A stretch of DNA of 64,000 nucleotides from Saccharothrix violaceirubra (GTDB taxonomy: Bacteria > Actinomycetota > Actinomycetes > Mycobacteriales > Pseudonocardiaceae). Below the pieces are notes generated by a model. That model was not told where the DNA came from. It saw only the letters and a list, made by a program, of their open reading frames with translations, and made no database searches. This document shows, piece by piece, positions 8,873 through 18,009 of the stretch. The DNA lies in contig NZ_JACHJS010000001.1 of NCBI RefSeq assembly GCF_014203755.1, positions 4,526,001 through 4,590,000 of the forward strand, read 5' to 3'. A program made the position numbers and the translations under genes. The number at the start of each line of letters is the position of its first letter. The stretch's first letter is position 1.

Positions 8873-11800
8873 ATGGCCACAACCCCGCATTCCTCCCGCC
8901 GCAAGTCGCGTCGGCGAACGCGAGGCCGGGCGTGGAAGGGCGCCGGGCGGGTGCTCCGCGCGCTCGGCCGGCTGGTGCGCGGCGTACTGGCGGCCACCGT
9001 GCTGGCCGCGTTGCTGGCCGGGCTGCCGTGGGCATTGACGCACTTCGTCGGCTGGCCCCTGCCGGACCACCTGCCCTCCTGGGCGGAAGTCCAGGGTGTC
9101 CTGCTCGGCCCGATGACCACCACATTCCTGCTGAACTTCCTCGCCTGCGCGACCTGGCTCGTGTGGGCCTTCTTCACCCTCGACGTCGCCCGCTGCGCGG
9201 TCGAGATCGCCCACGACGCCCGGATGCCCGACCTGTCGGCGGCCGGACCAGTGCACCGGATCGCGGCCGTGCTCGTCGGCGCGGTCCTGATCTCCATCCT
9301 CGGTCAACGGGCCAGCCTGCCCGCCACGAGCCCCGCTGCGGGTGGTGCGGCAGCTGAGGTGGTGGCGACGGCTCCCGCCTGGAGCACACCCGCCGAACAG
9401 GGGAAATTCGCGGTGGTGCGACCGGCCGCCTACAGCGCGCCAGAACACCACGTGGCGACCAGAGCGGTCGAACAGGCCAGCCGCGTGAAATCCGCCGTGG
9501 TGCTTCCGTACAACCCCGACACCGGCGTGTACGACTCGCTGTGGCGGATGTCGGAACGCACCCTCGGCGACGGCAACCGCTGGCCGGAGATCTACGCGCT
9601 CAACAAAGGCAAACCCCAACCGAACGGCGGCACCTTCACCCGACCCAGCCTGATTTTCCCCGGCGAGGAGATGGCCCTGCCTGACGATGCCACCGTCAGC
9701 TCCCCACCAGCCCCCGCCCCGGTGCAACCGCCGATCATCCCGCCCCCTGCACCCGAGCCGCCACCCAGCAGCACGGCCACACCGGCCCCCTCCACGACCC
9801 AACCACCCGTCACCACCGAAGCCCCACCAACCACGCAGGCCCCATCGGCGACCCAAGCGCCGCCGAGCACCGACGCGGCAGGCGAGCCGGGGATCAGCTG
9901 GGGCGAAGAACTGTTCGTCGGCCTCGGCCTGGCCGCGGCGGTCAGCGCCGCCCTGGTCGCAGCCCGGCGGCGGAATCGACGCCGGTACCAGCCGGGCAGC
10001 GGCGACCGCAGCGACCTACCCGTCGCCCCGGTCGTCTACCAGCTGCGGCTGGCGCACCTGCGCGCCGACCACGACACCACCAGCGCTAACGACGAGGTAG
10101 ACCTCGACTGGCCGACCGAACGTCCACCACGCGCACCGGCACCGCCGCTCGTACTCGGCACCCACGCCGACGTTTCCGACGTCCTCGACGACCAAGCAGC
10201 GGTCCTGCCGGTCGGTGTCCGGGACGGCCGCGAGATCGCGGTGGACTTGGCGTCCGCGCACGGCCTGGGTCTGCTCGGCGCGGGCGCGCCTGCCGCGGTC
10301 CGTGCGTTGCTCGTGGCCATCCTGAGCACGGCCGCCACCACCGACAGGCCGGCCACGGTCATCGTGCCTGCCGACGCCCTCGCGGTCCTGTTCGGCAGGC
10401 GCGTGGCGCAGGCACCGCTTCCAGCGGGTGTGCGCGTGGCAGCCGACCTCGACGCCGCGCTGGACATGCTCGAATCCGAGACCCTGGTTCGCGTCGGTCA
10501 ACTCCCGCCCACCGGCCAACCTTGGGAACCCGTCGTGCTGGCGGCGCGCGCACCCGGCCGCCAGGCCCGCAGGTTGCAGGCGGTGTTGGACAACGGCTCG
10601 ACCGTCGGCGTGACCGGACTGCTGCTGGGCCAGTGGAGCAGCGGGGTGACCGCCTACGTTCGCGACGACGGCACCATCTCCACCACCAGCCCCGGCCTCG
10701 GTGAGCCGCTGTGCGGCGCGCGCGTGTTCCGACTGGGTGACGACCACCTCGCCGACCTGCTGGACCTGCTGCATCAAACCGACCCGGACGTCGAGCCCGA
10801 GACCGCCGTCGACGAACCACGTCCAGCGGTCGTACCGCGTCCTCACGTCGTCGTGGACGATCCCGGTCCCGGCGCGAGCACCGACGACCGCGGCCCCGCA
10901 GGTAGCGAGCACACGCGCGCCGAGAGCACCATCCAGGCGCCGGTCGCCGACACAGACCTGGAGCTGCTGGCAGCCTCCGCCGAAAACGACCGGCGAAGCG
11001 ACGGTGAGCTGGAGATCCTTCGGCCGGAGCCCGCACCAGCGACGTCACTCGGTCTCCGGCTGCGCCCTGTCCAACCCGTTCGCTCCGACGTCGACCCAAC
11101 AACCCAGAACGCCGGTGAAGGCCACCAGCCCGGCTTGTCGGCGGGGAGCAGGCCACAGGGCCCCGCTGAGCCGCGCGAGGGAGCGTCTGCGCCGCTGCAC
11201 GTCAGCGTGCTCGGGCCGCCGCGGGTGTGGTGGCGTCCCACACCGGCAACACCCGACGGCGAGACCGCCGAACGCGAGATCACCTCGGCGTTCCAGCCAC
11301 GTCTGCGCGAGCTGTTGGTCTTTCTGGCGCTGCACCCCGACGGCGCCAGCCGCGAGGCGCTCATCGCCGCGCTGTGGGCCACGAGCCCGCCGGAGCGGAC
11401 CACCAACGCGATGAACACCGCGCTCTCACGTCTGCGCCGCGCCTTGGCCGCCGCGACGGGCAACGCGTTGTCGGACCTCGTGGTGGTCGGTGAGGGCCGC
11501 TACCAGATTGACCCCGAACTGGTGGAGGTCGACTACCACCACTTCGCCGCCGCCGTGGCGGCCCGCCGCGCCGCCGTCACCGACGCCGATCGGGTCGAGG
11601 CGTACCGGCGGATCGTCGACTGCTACACCGGGCCTCTGGCCGACGGGCTTTCCACCGACTGGATCGAGACCGCCCGCGAGGCCATCCGCCGCGACGCGAT
11701 CGACGCCGTCGCCGCCCTGGCCCGCGCCCTGGTCGAGGACGACCCCCAGCAGACGCTGGACCTGCTCGAGATCGCGCGCGCGTTCGACCCGCACAACGAG

Positions 11801-12010
11801 CTGATCTACCGCGACATCATGCGCCTGCAGGAACGCCTCGGACAGCTCGACGCCATCCCACGCACCCTGACCCTGCTCACCACACGGCTTGCCGAGGTCG
11901 ACGATCGGCCCACGCACCAGGCCGTCGACCTGGCCGACCGGCTACGTCGTCGCCACGAGGCCCCCGGCGAACCGGGACGAGCCGACCGCGGGCACAGCCG
12001 AGCGGGTTGA
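8873..12010 (+). CDS. Large membrane protein with LysM and C-terminal BTAD/winged-helix domains
   Basis: The product is 1045 residues. In order it has a basic N-terminus, two transmembrane helices (about 40-65 and 80-110), a LysM-like module near 208-265 (YDSLWRMSERTLGDGNRWPEIYALNKG...PSLIFPGEEMALP), a Pro/Thr-rich spacer and another helix near 345-365. A long cytoplasmic part ends in a winged-helix DNA-binding domain (about 775-880) and a BTAD helical domain (about 885-1005). BTAD-winged-helix units are normally found in SARP transcription activators. Here the unit is tied to a wall-binding module through the membrane, so it could report envelope or pilus state to DNA. It is the last gene of the Tad-like block. 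Confidence 0.85.
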   Translation: MATTPHSSRRKSRRRTRGRAWKGAGRVLRALGRLVRGVLAATVLAALLAGLPWALTHFVGWPLPDHLPSWAEVQGVLLGPMTTTFLLNFLACATWLVWAFFTLDVARCAVEIAHDARMPDLSAAGPVHRIAAVLVGAVLISILGQRASLPATSPAAGGAAAEVVATAPAWSTPAEQGKFAVVRPAAYSAPEHHVATRAVEQASRVKSAVVLPYNPDTGVYDSLWRMSERTLGDGNRWPEIYALNKGKPQPNGGTFTRPSLIFPGEEMALPDDATVSSPPAPAPVQPPIIPPPAPEPPPSSTATPAPSTTQPPVTTEAPPTTQAPSATQAPPSTDAAGEPGISWGEELFVGLGLAAAVSAALVAARRRNRRRYQPGSGDRSDLPVAPVVYQLRLAHLRADHDTTSANDEVDLDWPTERPPRAPAPPLVLGTHADVSDVLDDQAAVLPVGVRDGREIAVDLASAHGLGLLGAGAPAAVRALLVAILSTAATTDRPATVIVPADALAVLFGRRVAQAPLPAGVRVAADLDAALDMLESETLVRVGQLPPTGQPWEPVVLAARAPGRQARRLQAVLDNGSTVGVTGLLLGQWSSGVTAYVRDDGTISTTSPGLGEPLCGARVFRLGDDHLADLLDLLHQTDPDVEPETAVDEPRPAVVPRPHVVVDDPGPGASTDDRGPAGSEHTRAESTIQAPVADTDLELLAASAENDRRSDGELEILRPEPAPATSLGLRLRPVQPVRSDVDPTTQNAGEGHQPGLSAGSRPQGPAEPREGASAPLHVSVLGPPRVWWRPTPATPDGETAEREITSAFQPRLRELLVFLALHPDGASREALIAALWATSPPERTTNAMNTALSRLRRALAAATGNALSDLVVVGEGRYQIDPELVEVDYHHFAAAVAARRAAVTDADRVEAYRRIVDCYTGPLADGLSTDWIETAREAIRRDAIDAVAALARALVEDDPQQTLDLLEIARAFDPHNELIYRDIMRLQERLGQLDAIPRTLTLLTTRLAEVDDRPTHQAVDLADRLRRRHEAPGEPGRADRGHSRAG

Positions 12011-12042
12011 ACCCCGCCGGCGGCCTCCTGCGCGGCGTCGGG

Positions 12043-12546
12043 TCACCCGACGCCGCCACCGGCACGAGGGCGACGGTCGGCGGAGTGGAATCGACCGGCC
12101 CCGGCCGGGGAGTCGAGATCGACCACGTCATCGAGAATAGCCGTCTCCGCACCACTTTGACGGCTGTGCGCTTGCGCCTGCGAGAGCAATTCCGGATGCG
12201 CACGAGTCCACTCGATCAGAGGCTCTGCCAGCGTCAACACCTCCGCGACCGCTGGAGTCAACGAGTACGCGACCTCCGGCGGAAAAGACTTATCGAAACT
12301 CTCGCGGACGATGAGACCCTGTTCGCGCATCTTTTTCAATGTGCGCGCCAGAATGCTATCGTGCAGGACAGCGTGTTTGTCCGTCCAATTCTCGTCGATG
12401 GAATACGAGTTGACCGTGGAAAGAATCTCTACCCGACGCAGCGGGCCGTCCCGGAGTGCTACCAGGATGGCGGGTACCCACTTGTCCCCGAAAAGGTTCT
12501 TCAGGTCATACAGTCCGCGAAGGACCCTGTCATCTCGCTCCGTCAC
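12043..12546 (-). CDS. HxlR-family winged-helix transcriptional regulator
   Basis: GTG at 12546 is preceded by GGGAGG at good spacing, so it was preferred over an upstream ATG. The 167-residue protein shows the HxlR/MarR-like core: LKNLFGDKWVPAILVAL, GPLRRVEILSTV, a recognition helix region SILARTLKKMREQGLIVRES and the wing PPEVAYSLTPAVAEVL. The stretch between them (NSYSIDENWTDKHAVLHD) is an unusual insertion. HxlR proteins are small dimeric regulators, usually of neighbouring genes. It is convergent with the pilus operon and points away from a long AT-richer intergenic region that may hold its operators. Confidence 0.82.
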   Translation of the reverse strand: MTERDDRVLRGLYDLKNLFGDKWVPAILVALRDGPLRRVEILSTVNSYSIDENWTDKHAVLHDSILARTLKKMREQGLIVRESFDKSFPPEVAYSLTPAVAEVLTLAEPLIEWTRAHPELLSQAQAHSRQSGAETAILDDVVDLDSPAGAGRFHSADRRPRAGGGVG

Positions 12547-13380
12547 CGCGCCTCCCCGTGTTCGCTGACCGGCCCCCACTGCGCGCCCGCTCGCCACGTC
12601 CTGCGGCAGGCCCTTCCCCGAGTCTGCCGTCGAGGCGATCGTGCCTGCTCAGCGCGACCGCTCCCTCACCCCCCGCCTCCCCTGGCGACGAGTGTCGAGC
12701 TTCCCGCGCTACGCCAAACGGCCGACGTCGCCCACCGTATTCCTACTCAGCTCGACCCCGGCGAAATGTCACTCTGTGTAGTCATTGTGGAGATCGACAG
12801 CGCGTACGGTCACTTCCGTTGGGGGTTCACACGGGGGATCACATTGGGGATCAGGTTGGAGATCCTGTTAGAACGCCACCCCCTCCCGGCAGTAAAGACG
12901 CCGGTCAGGAGCCCCGTAGGGGGATCCGCTGGTATCCCAGACTCGCTTGGTCACGAGCCGGTGAACACATCGGGGCGGGCTGGTGGCCGGCTGTCTGCCG
13001 TGTCGGCTCCGCGGGTGCTCCCGGCTTCTTATTGTCGTCTTTCTCGTTCAATTACCCCCGACTTAATATCCCTTAGCCCCTTTCTTTTTGCATTCGGCGC
13101 GTGTCGCCGGCTTTCGGTCTTCTGGTCGCCTTTCGTCGCTCGTCGCCTTCTGGCCTGCGAAAACGTGATCGCATTTCGATTTGAAATGCGCGGTCGCGCG
13201 CGGGGTTGGGATTCCGGAATGGTGGCGACGGGGTCGAACGAAAAGAGTCTTGAAAATGAGCTGCCAAACCTATTGCATGACGCGCGGCGCAGAGTCATAA
13301 TTGAATTGTCGCCGGGGGAACCGGAAACCACACCGAATACCACGCCCGGCGCGAGCCATGTCGAAAACGGGGAGCCAATT
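12547..13380 (+). promoter_or_regulatory. Long intergenic region between HxlR regulator and the accessory plus-strand genes
   Basis: No convincing gene is seen in these 830 bases, although one plus-strand frame is open across them without codon bias. The segment 13030-13380 is clearly AT-richer than its surroundings (runs such as CTTAATATCCC and TTTCTTTTTG), as expected for promoters or an origin-like site. A set of four 12-bp direct repeats lies at 12822-12869 and is listed separately. The region separates a minus-strand regulator from plus-strand genes starting at 13381, so divergent promoters are expected here. Confidence 0.5.
12822..12869. repeat. Four tandem 12-bp direct repeats (operator/iteron-like)
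   Basis: The consecutive 12-mers are GGGGTTCACACG, GGGGATCACATT, GGGGATCAGGTT and GGAGATCCTGTT, in exact 12-base phase. The conserved core is GGGGATCA. About one helical turn per unit would place bound protein on one DNA face, as expected for a regulator or initiator. No stem of comparable quality overlaps it. Confidence 0.65.
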
Positions 13381-13539
13381 ATGTGTTACGCCGACACCCT
13401 GACGAATGACGACGGAACCGCCACCGCGTTTTGCTACTGCGGATGGTCGGCGGACCACGCCACCCCGGAAGCGGCGGACACCGACGCCGAACGCCACCAG
13501 ACCGCCGCCGACGCCGCCGAGTCCGCGCTCGCCGCCTGA
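13381..13539 (+). CDS. Small Cys-containing protein (52 aa), function unknown
   Basis: ATG at 13381 follows GGGGAGCC at suitable spacing. The peptide starts MCYADTLTNDDGTATAFCYCGW, then HATPEAADTDAERHQ, and ends in an Ala-rich tail. The C-Y-C-G-W motif followed by two spaced histidines (H at about residues 26 and 39) could form a small zinc site. It lies 35 bases before the MoxR gene with the same orientation and is probably cotranscribed with it. Confidence 0.55.
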   Translation: MCYADTLTNDDGTATAFCYCGWSADHATPEAADTDAERHQTAADAAESALAA

Positions 13540-13574
13540 CCCGCCGCCCCGCACACCCGAAAGGAACGCCCGCG

Positions 13575-14804
13575 ATGACCACGCCCACCCCACCCGCCGC
13601 ACCACCCGCCCCGGCACCGACCACCACGCCGACCACCCCGGCGGGCGCGCCGAAACGGCTCGGGAACGGTGAACTGCGCGCGATGGTCGCCAAAGTCCTC
13701 GCCGACAACGCGGGCACCGACCTCACGCCCCGCACCATCGCGCACACCCTGAACCGGTCATCCGGGGCGGTCGGCAACGCGTGCAAGGTGCTCGCGGACC
13801 GGGGGGAGGCCGAGGTCGCTTCCACGTCCCCGCTGGCCTACCGGGCGACCGCGACCACGGCGTCCGCCGCCGCGCCCAGGATCACCCCCGCTCCACCGCG
13901 CACGCCCCGCCCGAAGCCCCCGAAACCGACCACCAGCGCGCCCACGCCCGCCCGGTCCGGTGCGGGCGGGTCCGCCGCCCGGTCGGCGGGCGTGGTCACC
14001 GGTCCGGTGAAACGCCCGAACGGGATGGACTACCACCCCCGGTTGCTGTCCGGGATGCCGGACGTGACCGCGTTGCGGCGGTTGCGTGACGCCGGGGTCG
14101 CCGCGCTGTTGTACGGACCGCCCGGCACGGGCAAGACGTCGGTGGTGGAGGCGGCGTTCCCGGACTGCATCACGGTTCAGGGTGACGGGGACACCGTGGT
14201 CGCCGACTTTGTGGGCGACTACACCAAAACCCCGGACGGCGAGTTCGTGTTCGTGCACGGTCCGCTGGTCCGCGCGATGCGGGACGGGGTGCCGCTGTTC
14301 ATCGACGACGCCACCCTGATCCCGCCGACCGTGCTCGCCGTGGTCTACCCCGCGATGGACGGACGCCGCCAAATCGTGATCAAGGCCAACGGTGGCGAGG
14401 TCGTGGACGCCGCGCCGGGGTTCTACGTGGTCGCCGGACACAACCCCGGCGTGCACGGGGCGGTGCTCACCGACGCCCTCGCGTCCCGGTTCTCCGTGCA
14501 GGTTCAGGTGTCCAGCGACTACGACCTCGCCGACCAGTTGGGCGTGGACAAGAAGGCGGTGCGCGTGGCGCGCAACCTCGCCACCCGGCAGGAACGGGGC
14601 GAGGTCGGGTGGGCACCACAACTGCGGGAACTGTTGGCGTTCAAGAAGATCGCCGCCGTGTTGGGCACCGACGCCGCCGCCGGAAACCTCGTGGGCATCG
14701 CGCCGGAAGAGGACCGCGCCACCGTCACCGCCGTGGTGCGCGACGCGTTCGGGCGCACCGTCACCCCGCTCGCCCTCGGTGCCCGCATCACACCGAAACC
14801 CTGA
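13575..14804 (+). CDS. MoxR/CobS-like AAA+ ATPase with N-terminal winged-helix domain
   Basis: ATG at 13575 follows GAAAGGAA. The 409-residue protein has a Pro-rich leader and a winged-helix segment at about residues 30-75 (LRAMVAKVLADN...RTIAHTLNRSSGAVGNACKVL). A disordered Pro/Thr linker is followed by an AAA+ domain with Walker A GPPGTGKTS (about 181-189), Walker B VPLFIDDATL (about 239-248) and sensor-like NPGV in AGHNPGVHG. MoxR/CobS ATPases remodel or metallate partner proteins with a vWA-domain protein, which is exactly the next gene. The same helix-turn-helix signature recurs in the minus-strand regulator at 20829-21395. Confidence 0.85.
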   Translation: MTTPTPPAAPPAPAPTTTPTTPAGAPKRLGNGELRAMVAKVLADNAGTDLTPRTIAHTLNRSSGAVGNACKVLADRGEAEVASTSPLAYRATATTASAAAPRITPAPPRTPRPKPPKPTTSAPTPARSGAGGSAARSAGVVTGPVKRPNGMDYHPRLLSGMPDVTALRRLRDAGVAALLYGPPGTGKTSVVEAAFPDCITVQGDGDTVVADFVGDYTKTPDGEFVFVHGPLVRAMRDGVPLFIDDATLIPPTVLAVVYPAMDGRRQIVIKANGGEVVDAAPGFYVVAGHNPGVHGAVLTDALASRFSVQVQVSSDYDLADQLGVDKKAVRVARNLATRQERGEVGWAPQLRELLAFKKIAAVLGTDAAAGNLVGIAPEEDRATVTAVVRDAFGRTVTPLALGARITPKP

Positions 14805-14853
14805 CCACCCGACCCACCCCGCGAACCGCGACCGTCGCGAAAGGACCGCCACC

Positions 14854-16659
14854 GTGAGCACCCACTTCACCGCCGACCCGACCGCCACCGGTGCCGCCGT
14901 GTTCCCCGCCCGCCCGGAATGGCTGACCCTGTCCGCCGCCTTCGCCGACGAGGTCCCGATCATCGCCGACCGCGACGACCTCCTGGTCACCGTCGCGCCC
15001 GGCGCGGGCGGGGGTGCTCCGGCGTGTTTCTACCCCGCCCGCGCGCTGATCGAGGTCGACGGCGACCACCTCGGGGTGGACCCCGCCACCGTGGACCCCG
15101 CGAACCTGTCCGACCGCCCCCGCTACGCCCCGGCGTGGGGTGCCCTGACCCACGAATGCGGGCACGCCAAACACACCGCGTGGGAACCCCCGGACGATGC
15201 CCCGCCCGGCGTGGTCGCCGCCGCCATGCTGCTGGAAGAGCCGCGCATGGAAGCCGCACAGGTCCGCCGCCGCCCGGACGACCGCCACTGGTTGCGGGCG
15301 TGCGTGAAGGGCATCGTCGCCGCCGATCTGCACCTGTTCGCCGACCCCGCCACCGCCCCGCAGATGACCCCCGCGCACGCCGCGCACACCGCCGCCCTGT
15401 TGCTGGGACGCGCGGACGGCGGGGTCCTCACCCGCACCGAGGTCGCCCCCGTCGCCCGTGTTATCGAAGACGTGCTCGGGGCCGACACGTTGGGCAAGTT
15501 GCGGGCGGTGTGGCGCAAAGCGTTGCGCACCGCCGACGACGACGGCGAGACCATGCTCGCCCTCGGGCGGCAGTGGTGCGAGATCCTCGGCACCGACCCG
15601 GACACCGACCCCAACACCCCCGCCGACCCGGACCCCGGCGCGGCACCCGACCCGTCCGGCACCCCCGACCCGTCCGGCGGCACCCCCGGCACCGGTAGCG
15701 GCAACGCCCCCGCCGATCCGTCGCCGTTGGCGGACGCGATCGCCGCCGTGCTCAACGGCGTGGCGGCGAGGGTGGCGCGGGAGAAGGCACCCGAGGACCC
15801 CGCCGCCGTCGCCGCCGCCGAGAAGGCGAAGGCTGACGCCGCCGCCGAGGAGGCGCAGAAGGCGGCGCGGCGGGTGTTCGCCGCTGGTGGTCCCCGGACC
15901 GGGACCACCCGGCTCGCGGGTACCCGTCCGCCCACCCCGGAGGAGTGCACCGCCGCGCGGGTGTTGGCGCGGGCGTTGGACACCGCCGGGGTGCGGGAAC
16001 GGGTCGCGGTGAAGTCCTCCTCGGAGGTCCCGCCGGGGCGGTTGCGGATGCGCGGGGTGCGTGCCGCCGAAGCCCAACGTGCCGCCGGGGCGGTGGTGAC
16101 CGCGCAACCGTTCACCCGCACCACCCGCACCCCGGTCACCGTGCCGCCGTTGCGGGTCGGGGTGGCGTGCGACGTGTCCGGGTCGATGCGGTGGGCGTGT
16201 GCGCACGTGGCCTCGGCGGCGTGGATTTTGGCCAACGCCGCCCGCCACACCAGGGTGCCCACCGAGACCGCGAGCGTGATCTTCGGGCACCACGTGCGCC
16301 CGCTGACCCACCCCGGCCGTCCGCCCGCCGAGGTCACCGAGTTCGAGTCCAACGACAACTGGGAGGACATCCCGGTCGCGTTGGACGCCCTCGACGGGGC
16401 CCTCGGGCTGTCCCGCCCCGGCGCGGCGCGGCTGGTGGTCATCGTGTCCGACGGCCAGTACCGCAACCAGCCCCGCATCGCGGGGCAGCGCAAGCTCGAC
16501 CGGTTGCGCGCGTCCGGGTGCGCCGTGCTGTGGCTGACCACCGGCACCCACGACACCCCGCTCGACGGGTCCACCGTCCACGTGCTGACCGACCCCACCA
16601 CCACCGCCCGCGCCATCGGGCACGCCGCCACCGCCGCCCTCCGCGCGACCGCCCGCTAG
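14854..16659 (+). CDS. vWA-domain partner of the MoxR ATPase, with an HExxH zinc-peptidase-like motif
   Basis: GTG at 14854, after AAAGGA, starts a 601-residue protein. Near residue 100 there is an HECGHAKHT motif, a classical HExxH zinc site, followed by LLEEPRMEAAQV, which could supply the third ligand. A Pro/Asp/Gly-rich linker and an Ala/Lys-rich coiled coil lead to a C-terminal von Willebrand A domain with an intact MIDAS (DVSGSM near 440, later VVIVSDGQ). MoxR-vWA pairs act as metal-dependent chaperone or chelatase-like machines (CobS/CobT is the best-known relative). The protease-like N-terminus makes a cleavage role possible. Spacing to the ATPase gene is 49 bases. Confidence 0.82.
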   Translation: MSTHFTADPTATGAAVFPARPEWLTLSAAFADEVPIIADRDDLLVTVAPGAGGGAPACFYPARALIEVDGDHLGVDPATVDPANLSDRPRYAPAWGALTHECGHAKHTAWEPPDDAPPGVVAAAMLLEEPRMEAAQVRRRPDDRHWLRACVKGIVAADLHLFADPATAPQMTPAHAAHTAALLLGRADGGVLTRTEVAPVARVIEDVLGADTLGKLRAVWRKALRTADDDGETMLALGRQWCEILGTDPDTDPNTPADPDPGAAPDPSGTPDPSGGTPGTGSGNAPADPSPLADAIAAVLNGVAARVAREKAPEDPAAVAAAEKAKADAAAEEAQKAARRVFAAGGPRTGTTRLAGTRPPTPEECTAARVLARALDTAGVRERVAVKSSSEVPPGRLRMRGVRAAEAQRAAGAVVTAQPFTRTTRTPVTVPPLRVGVACDVSGSMRWACAHVASAAWILANAARHTRVPTETASVIFGHHVRPLTHPGRPPAEVTEFESNDNWEDIPVALDALDGALGLSRPGAARLVVIVSDGQYRNQPRIAGQRKLDRLRASGCAVLWLTTGTHDTPLDGSTVHVLTDPTTTARAIGHAATAALRATAR

Positions 16660-16739
16660 CCCGACCGGTCCGGGGGCGGGTCACCCCCGCCCCGGACCAC
16701 CCACCCCGCACCAACCCACGACCACGAGGTGACCCGCCA

Positions 16740-16997
16740 ATGACGCACGAACACCCCCGGACCGTGGGCGACCTGATCGCCGCCCTGTCCGGCTACGACC
16801 CCGCCACGCCGCTGCGGGTCGCCGCCCAACCCGGCTACCCGATGGAGCACCTTCTCGCGCGGGTGGTGTGCACCCCCGACGACGCCGAGTCCTGGGGCGT
16901 CCGGCCCACCGACCCGCCCGTGGTGTGGCTCGGCACCGGTGAGCAAGTCGGCTACCTGCCCGCGATCGCCGCCGATGCCCTCGGGTGGTCGGCATGA
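16740..16997 (+). CDS. Small conserved actinobacterial/phage-type protein, function unknown
   Basis: ATG at 16740 has GAGGTG upstream. The 85-residue product reads TVGDLIAALSGYDPATPLRVAAQPGYPMEHLL, then VVWLGTGEQVGYLP. The pattern (L..LI..L..YDP.TPLRVA.QP.YP.EH) recalls small proteins carried by actinophages and conjugative elements, none with a known role. It follows the vWA gene in the same direction and may belong to the same transcript. A 28-codon frame (16994-17080) overlapping its stop, followed by a CCGGCC-AAA-GGCCGG hairpin, could be a leader peptide but is weak. Confidence 0.6.
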   Translation: MTHEHPRTVGDLIAALSGYDPATPLRVAAQPGYPMEHLLARVVCTPDDAESWGVRPTDPPVVWLGTGEQVGYLPAIAADALGWSA

Positions 16998-17084
16998 CCA
17001 CCGCCTCCACCGTGCTCGCGGAGCTGCCCTCGGCCGGCGAGGCCGCGGCGCGAGGCGCCGGCCAAAGGCCGGTGAGCTGAGGTC

Positions 17085-17612
17085 ATGTCAACCAAGACCG
17101 ACTTCTACCTCGGGCGCGGCCATGACGCCGAGTGGCTCGGCTCCCTGCAATGGGAATGCGAACCCGAGAACCTCCTGCGTGTCCCGCCCGGACGCCTCGC
17201 GCTGACCGCGACCGACGAGCCCACCTACCGCGCGGCCGTCGCCGACCTGTTCATCGTGTGGGAGACCGAGGAGCTCGGCGCGGCTTACCCCCGCCGAACC
17301 GGGTGGCCGTGGCCGTGGGCGACCAGCCACGTGAGCAGTTGGATCGTCGCCTTCGACCCCGCCGCTCCCGGCGTGTTCCTCACGGTCGGCGGCGGAGTGC
17401 GCTGGGAACCACTCGACCCGCGCAACCCTCGCGAACCCGCCGAGGACATAGGACCCCCGGACATCCACGCGTGGTTGCGCGCACCCGCCGACCCGCCCTC
17501 GGTCCCGCTCCCGCTCATGCGCGACCCCGCCACCGGACTGCCCACTGCCGCCGGACAGTGCCTCACCAACCCGCACGACACCCGACACGACACCGAAGGA
17601 GAAGGCCGATGA
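17085..17612 (+). CDS. Accessory protein A, paralogue of the 19461-19892 product
   Basis: The 175-residue protein contains TDFYLGRGHDAEWLGSLQWE, LALTATDEPTYRAAVADLF and RTGWPWPWATSHVSSWIVAFD. The same landmarks (DFY, A.WLG, ATD, GWPW.W, S.WI..FD) recur in the gene at 19461, so the two are clear paralogues about 2.3 kb apart. There is no signal peptide, membrane segment or known catalytic motif. It overlaps the next gene by ATGA. This family appears to be carried by actinobacterial mobile elements; function unknown. Confidence 0.65.
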   Translation: MSTKTDFYLGRGHDAEWLGSLQWECEPENLLRVPPGRLALTATDEPTYRAAVADLFIVWETEELGAAYPRRTGWPWPWATSHVSSWIVAFDPAAPGVFLTVGGGVRWEPLDPRNPREPAEDIGPPDIHAWLRAPADPPSVPLPLMRDPATGLPTAAGQCLTNPHDTRHDTEGEGR

Positions 17613-17953
17613 CCGCACCCAACTCGCCCGAGGTCGACATCGTCGCGCGCAGCTTCACCGAGAACGGCTGCACGGTGACCTCGATCATCTACGACCCCGC
17701 CGACGCGCAGCAGATCTTGTACGGCACCGTCACCCGCGACGGCGTACTCGTCGGCAGCTACTACTGCGCTGACCGCATCCGCCAGCGGGACTGGCGGATC
17801 GTCACCGCCGACGGTCACGACCTCACTGTCGACGGCACTCCCGTCCGCCCGTTGGACGAGGGCTCCGCCGTCATCGTGCTGACCACCATCCTCACCGCGC
17901 CCAAGCACGAGATCGACCAGCTCCTTCGGGACGCGACTCGCCCGCCCCGGTGA
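17609..17953 (+). CDS. Small accessory protein, function unknown
   Basis: ATG at 17609 overlaps the previous stop and is preceded by GAAGGAGAAGG. The 114-residue product is mostly beta-predicted (VDIVARSFTENGCTVTSIIYDP...ILYGTVTRDGVLVGSYYCADRI). Two cysteines are visible and no family could be recognised. Its tight coupling to accessory protein A suggests they act together. Confidence 0.6.
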   Translation: MTAPNSPEVDIVARSFTENGCTVTSIIYDPADAQQILYGTVTRDGVLVGSYYCADRIRQRDWRIVTADGHDLTVDGTPVRPLDEGSAVIVLTTILTAPKHEIDQLLRDATRPPR

Positions 17954-18009
17954 CCTCGGACCACCAGGCCATACCTCGGGGACACCACTCACCCCGCTGG
18001 AGGACAGCT

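Noticed and set aside
12822..12869. CRISPR array
   Set aside because: The repeats are contiguous 12-mers without spacers; no other regularly spaced repeats were noticed.
13029..13343. Minus-strand 104-codon frame in the AT-richer region
   Set aside because: No ribosome site or third-position GC bias; composition fits a regulatory region better.
12007..13539. A 510-codon plus-strand open frame across the HxlR gene and the intergenic region
   Set aside because: It is antisense to the clear HxlR gene, lacks codon bias in the middle, and only its last 52 codons look like a gene.
16994..17080. 28-codon frame overlapping the 16740 gene stop
   Set aside because: No ribosome site of its own and no conservation evidence; mentioned only as a possible leader.
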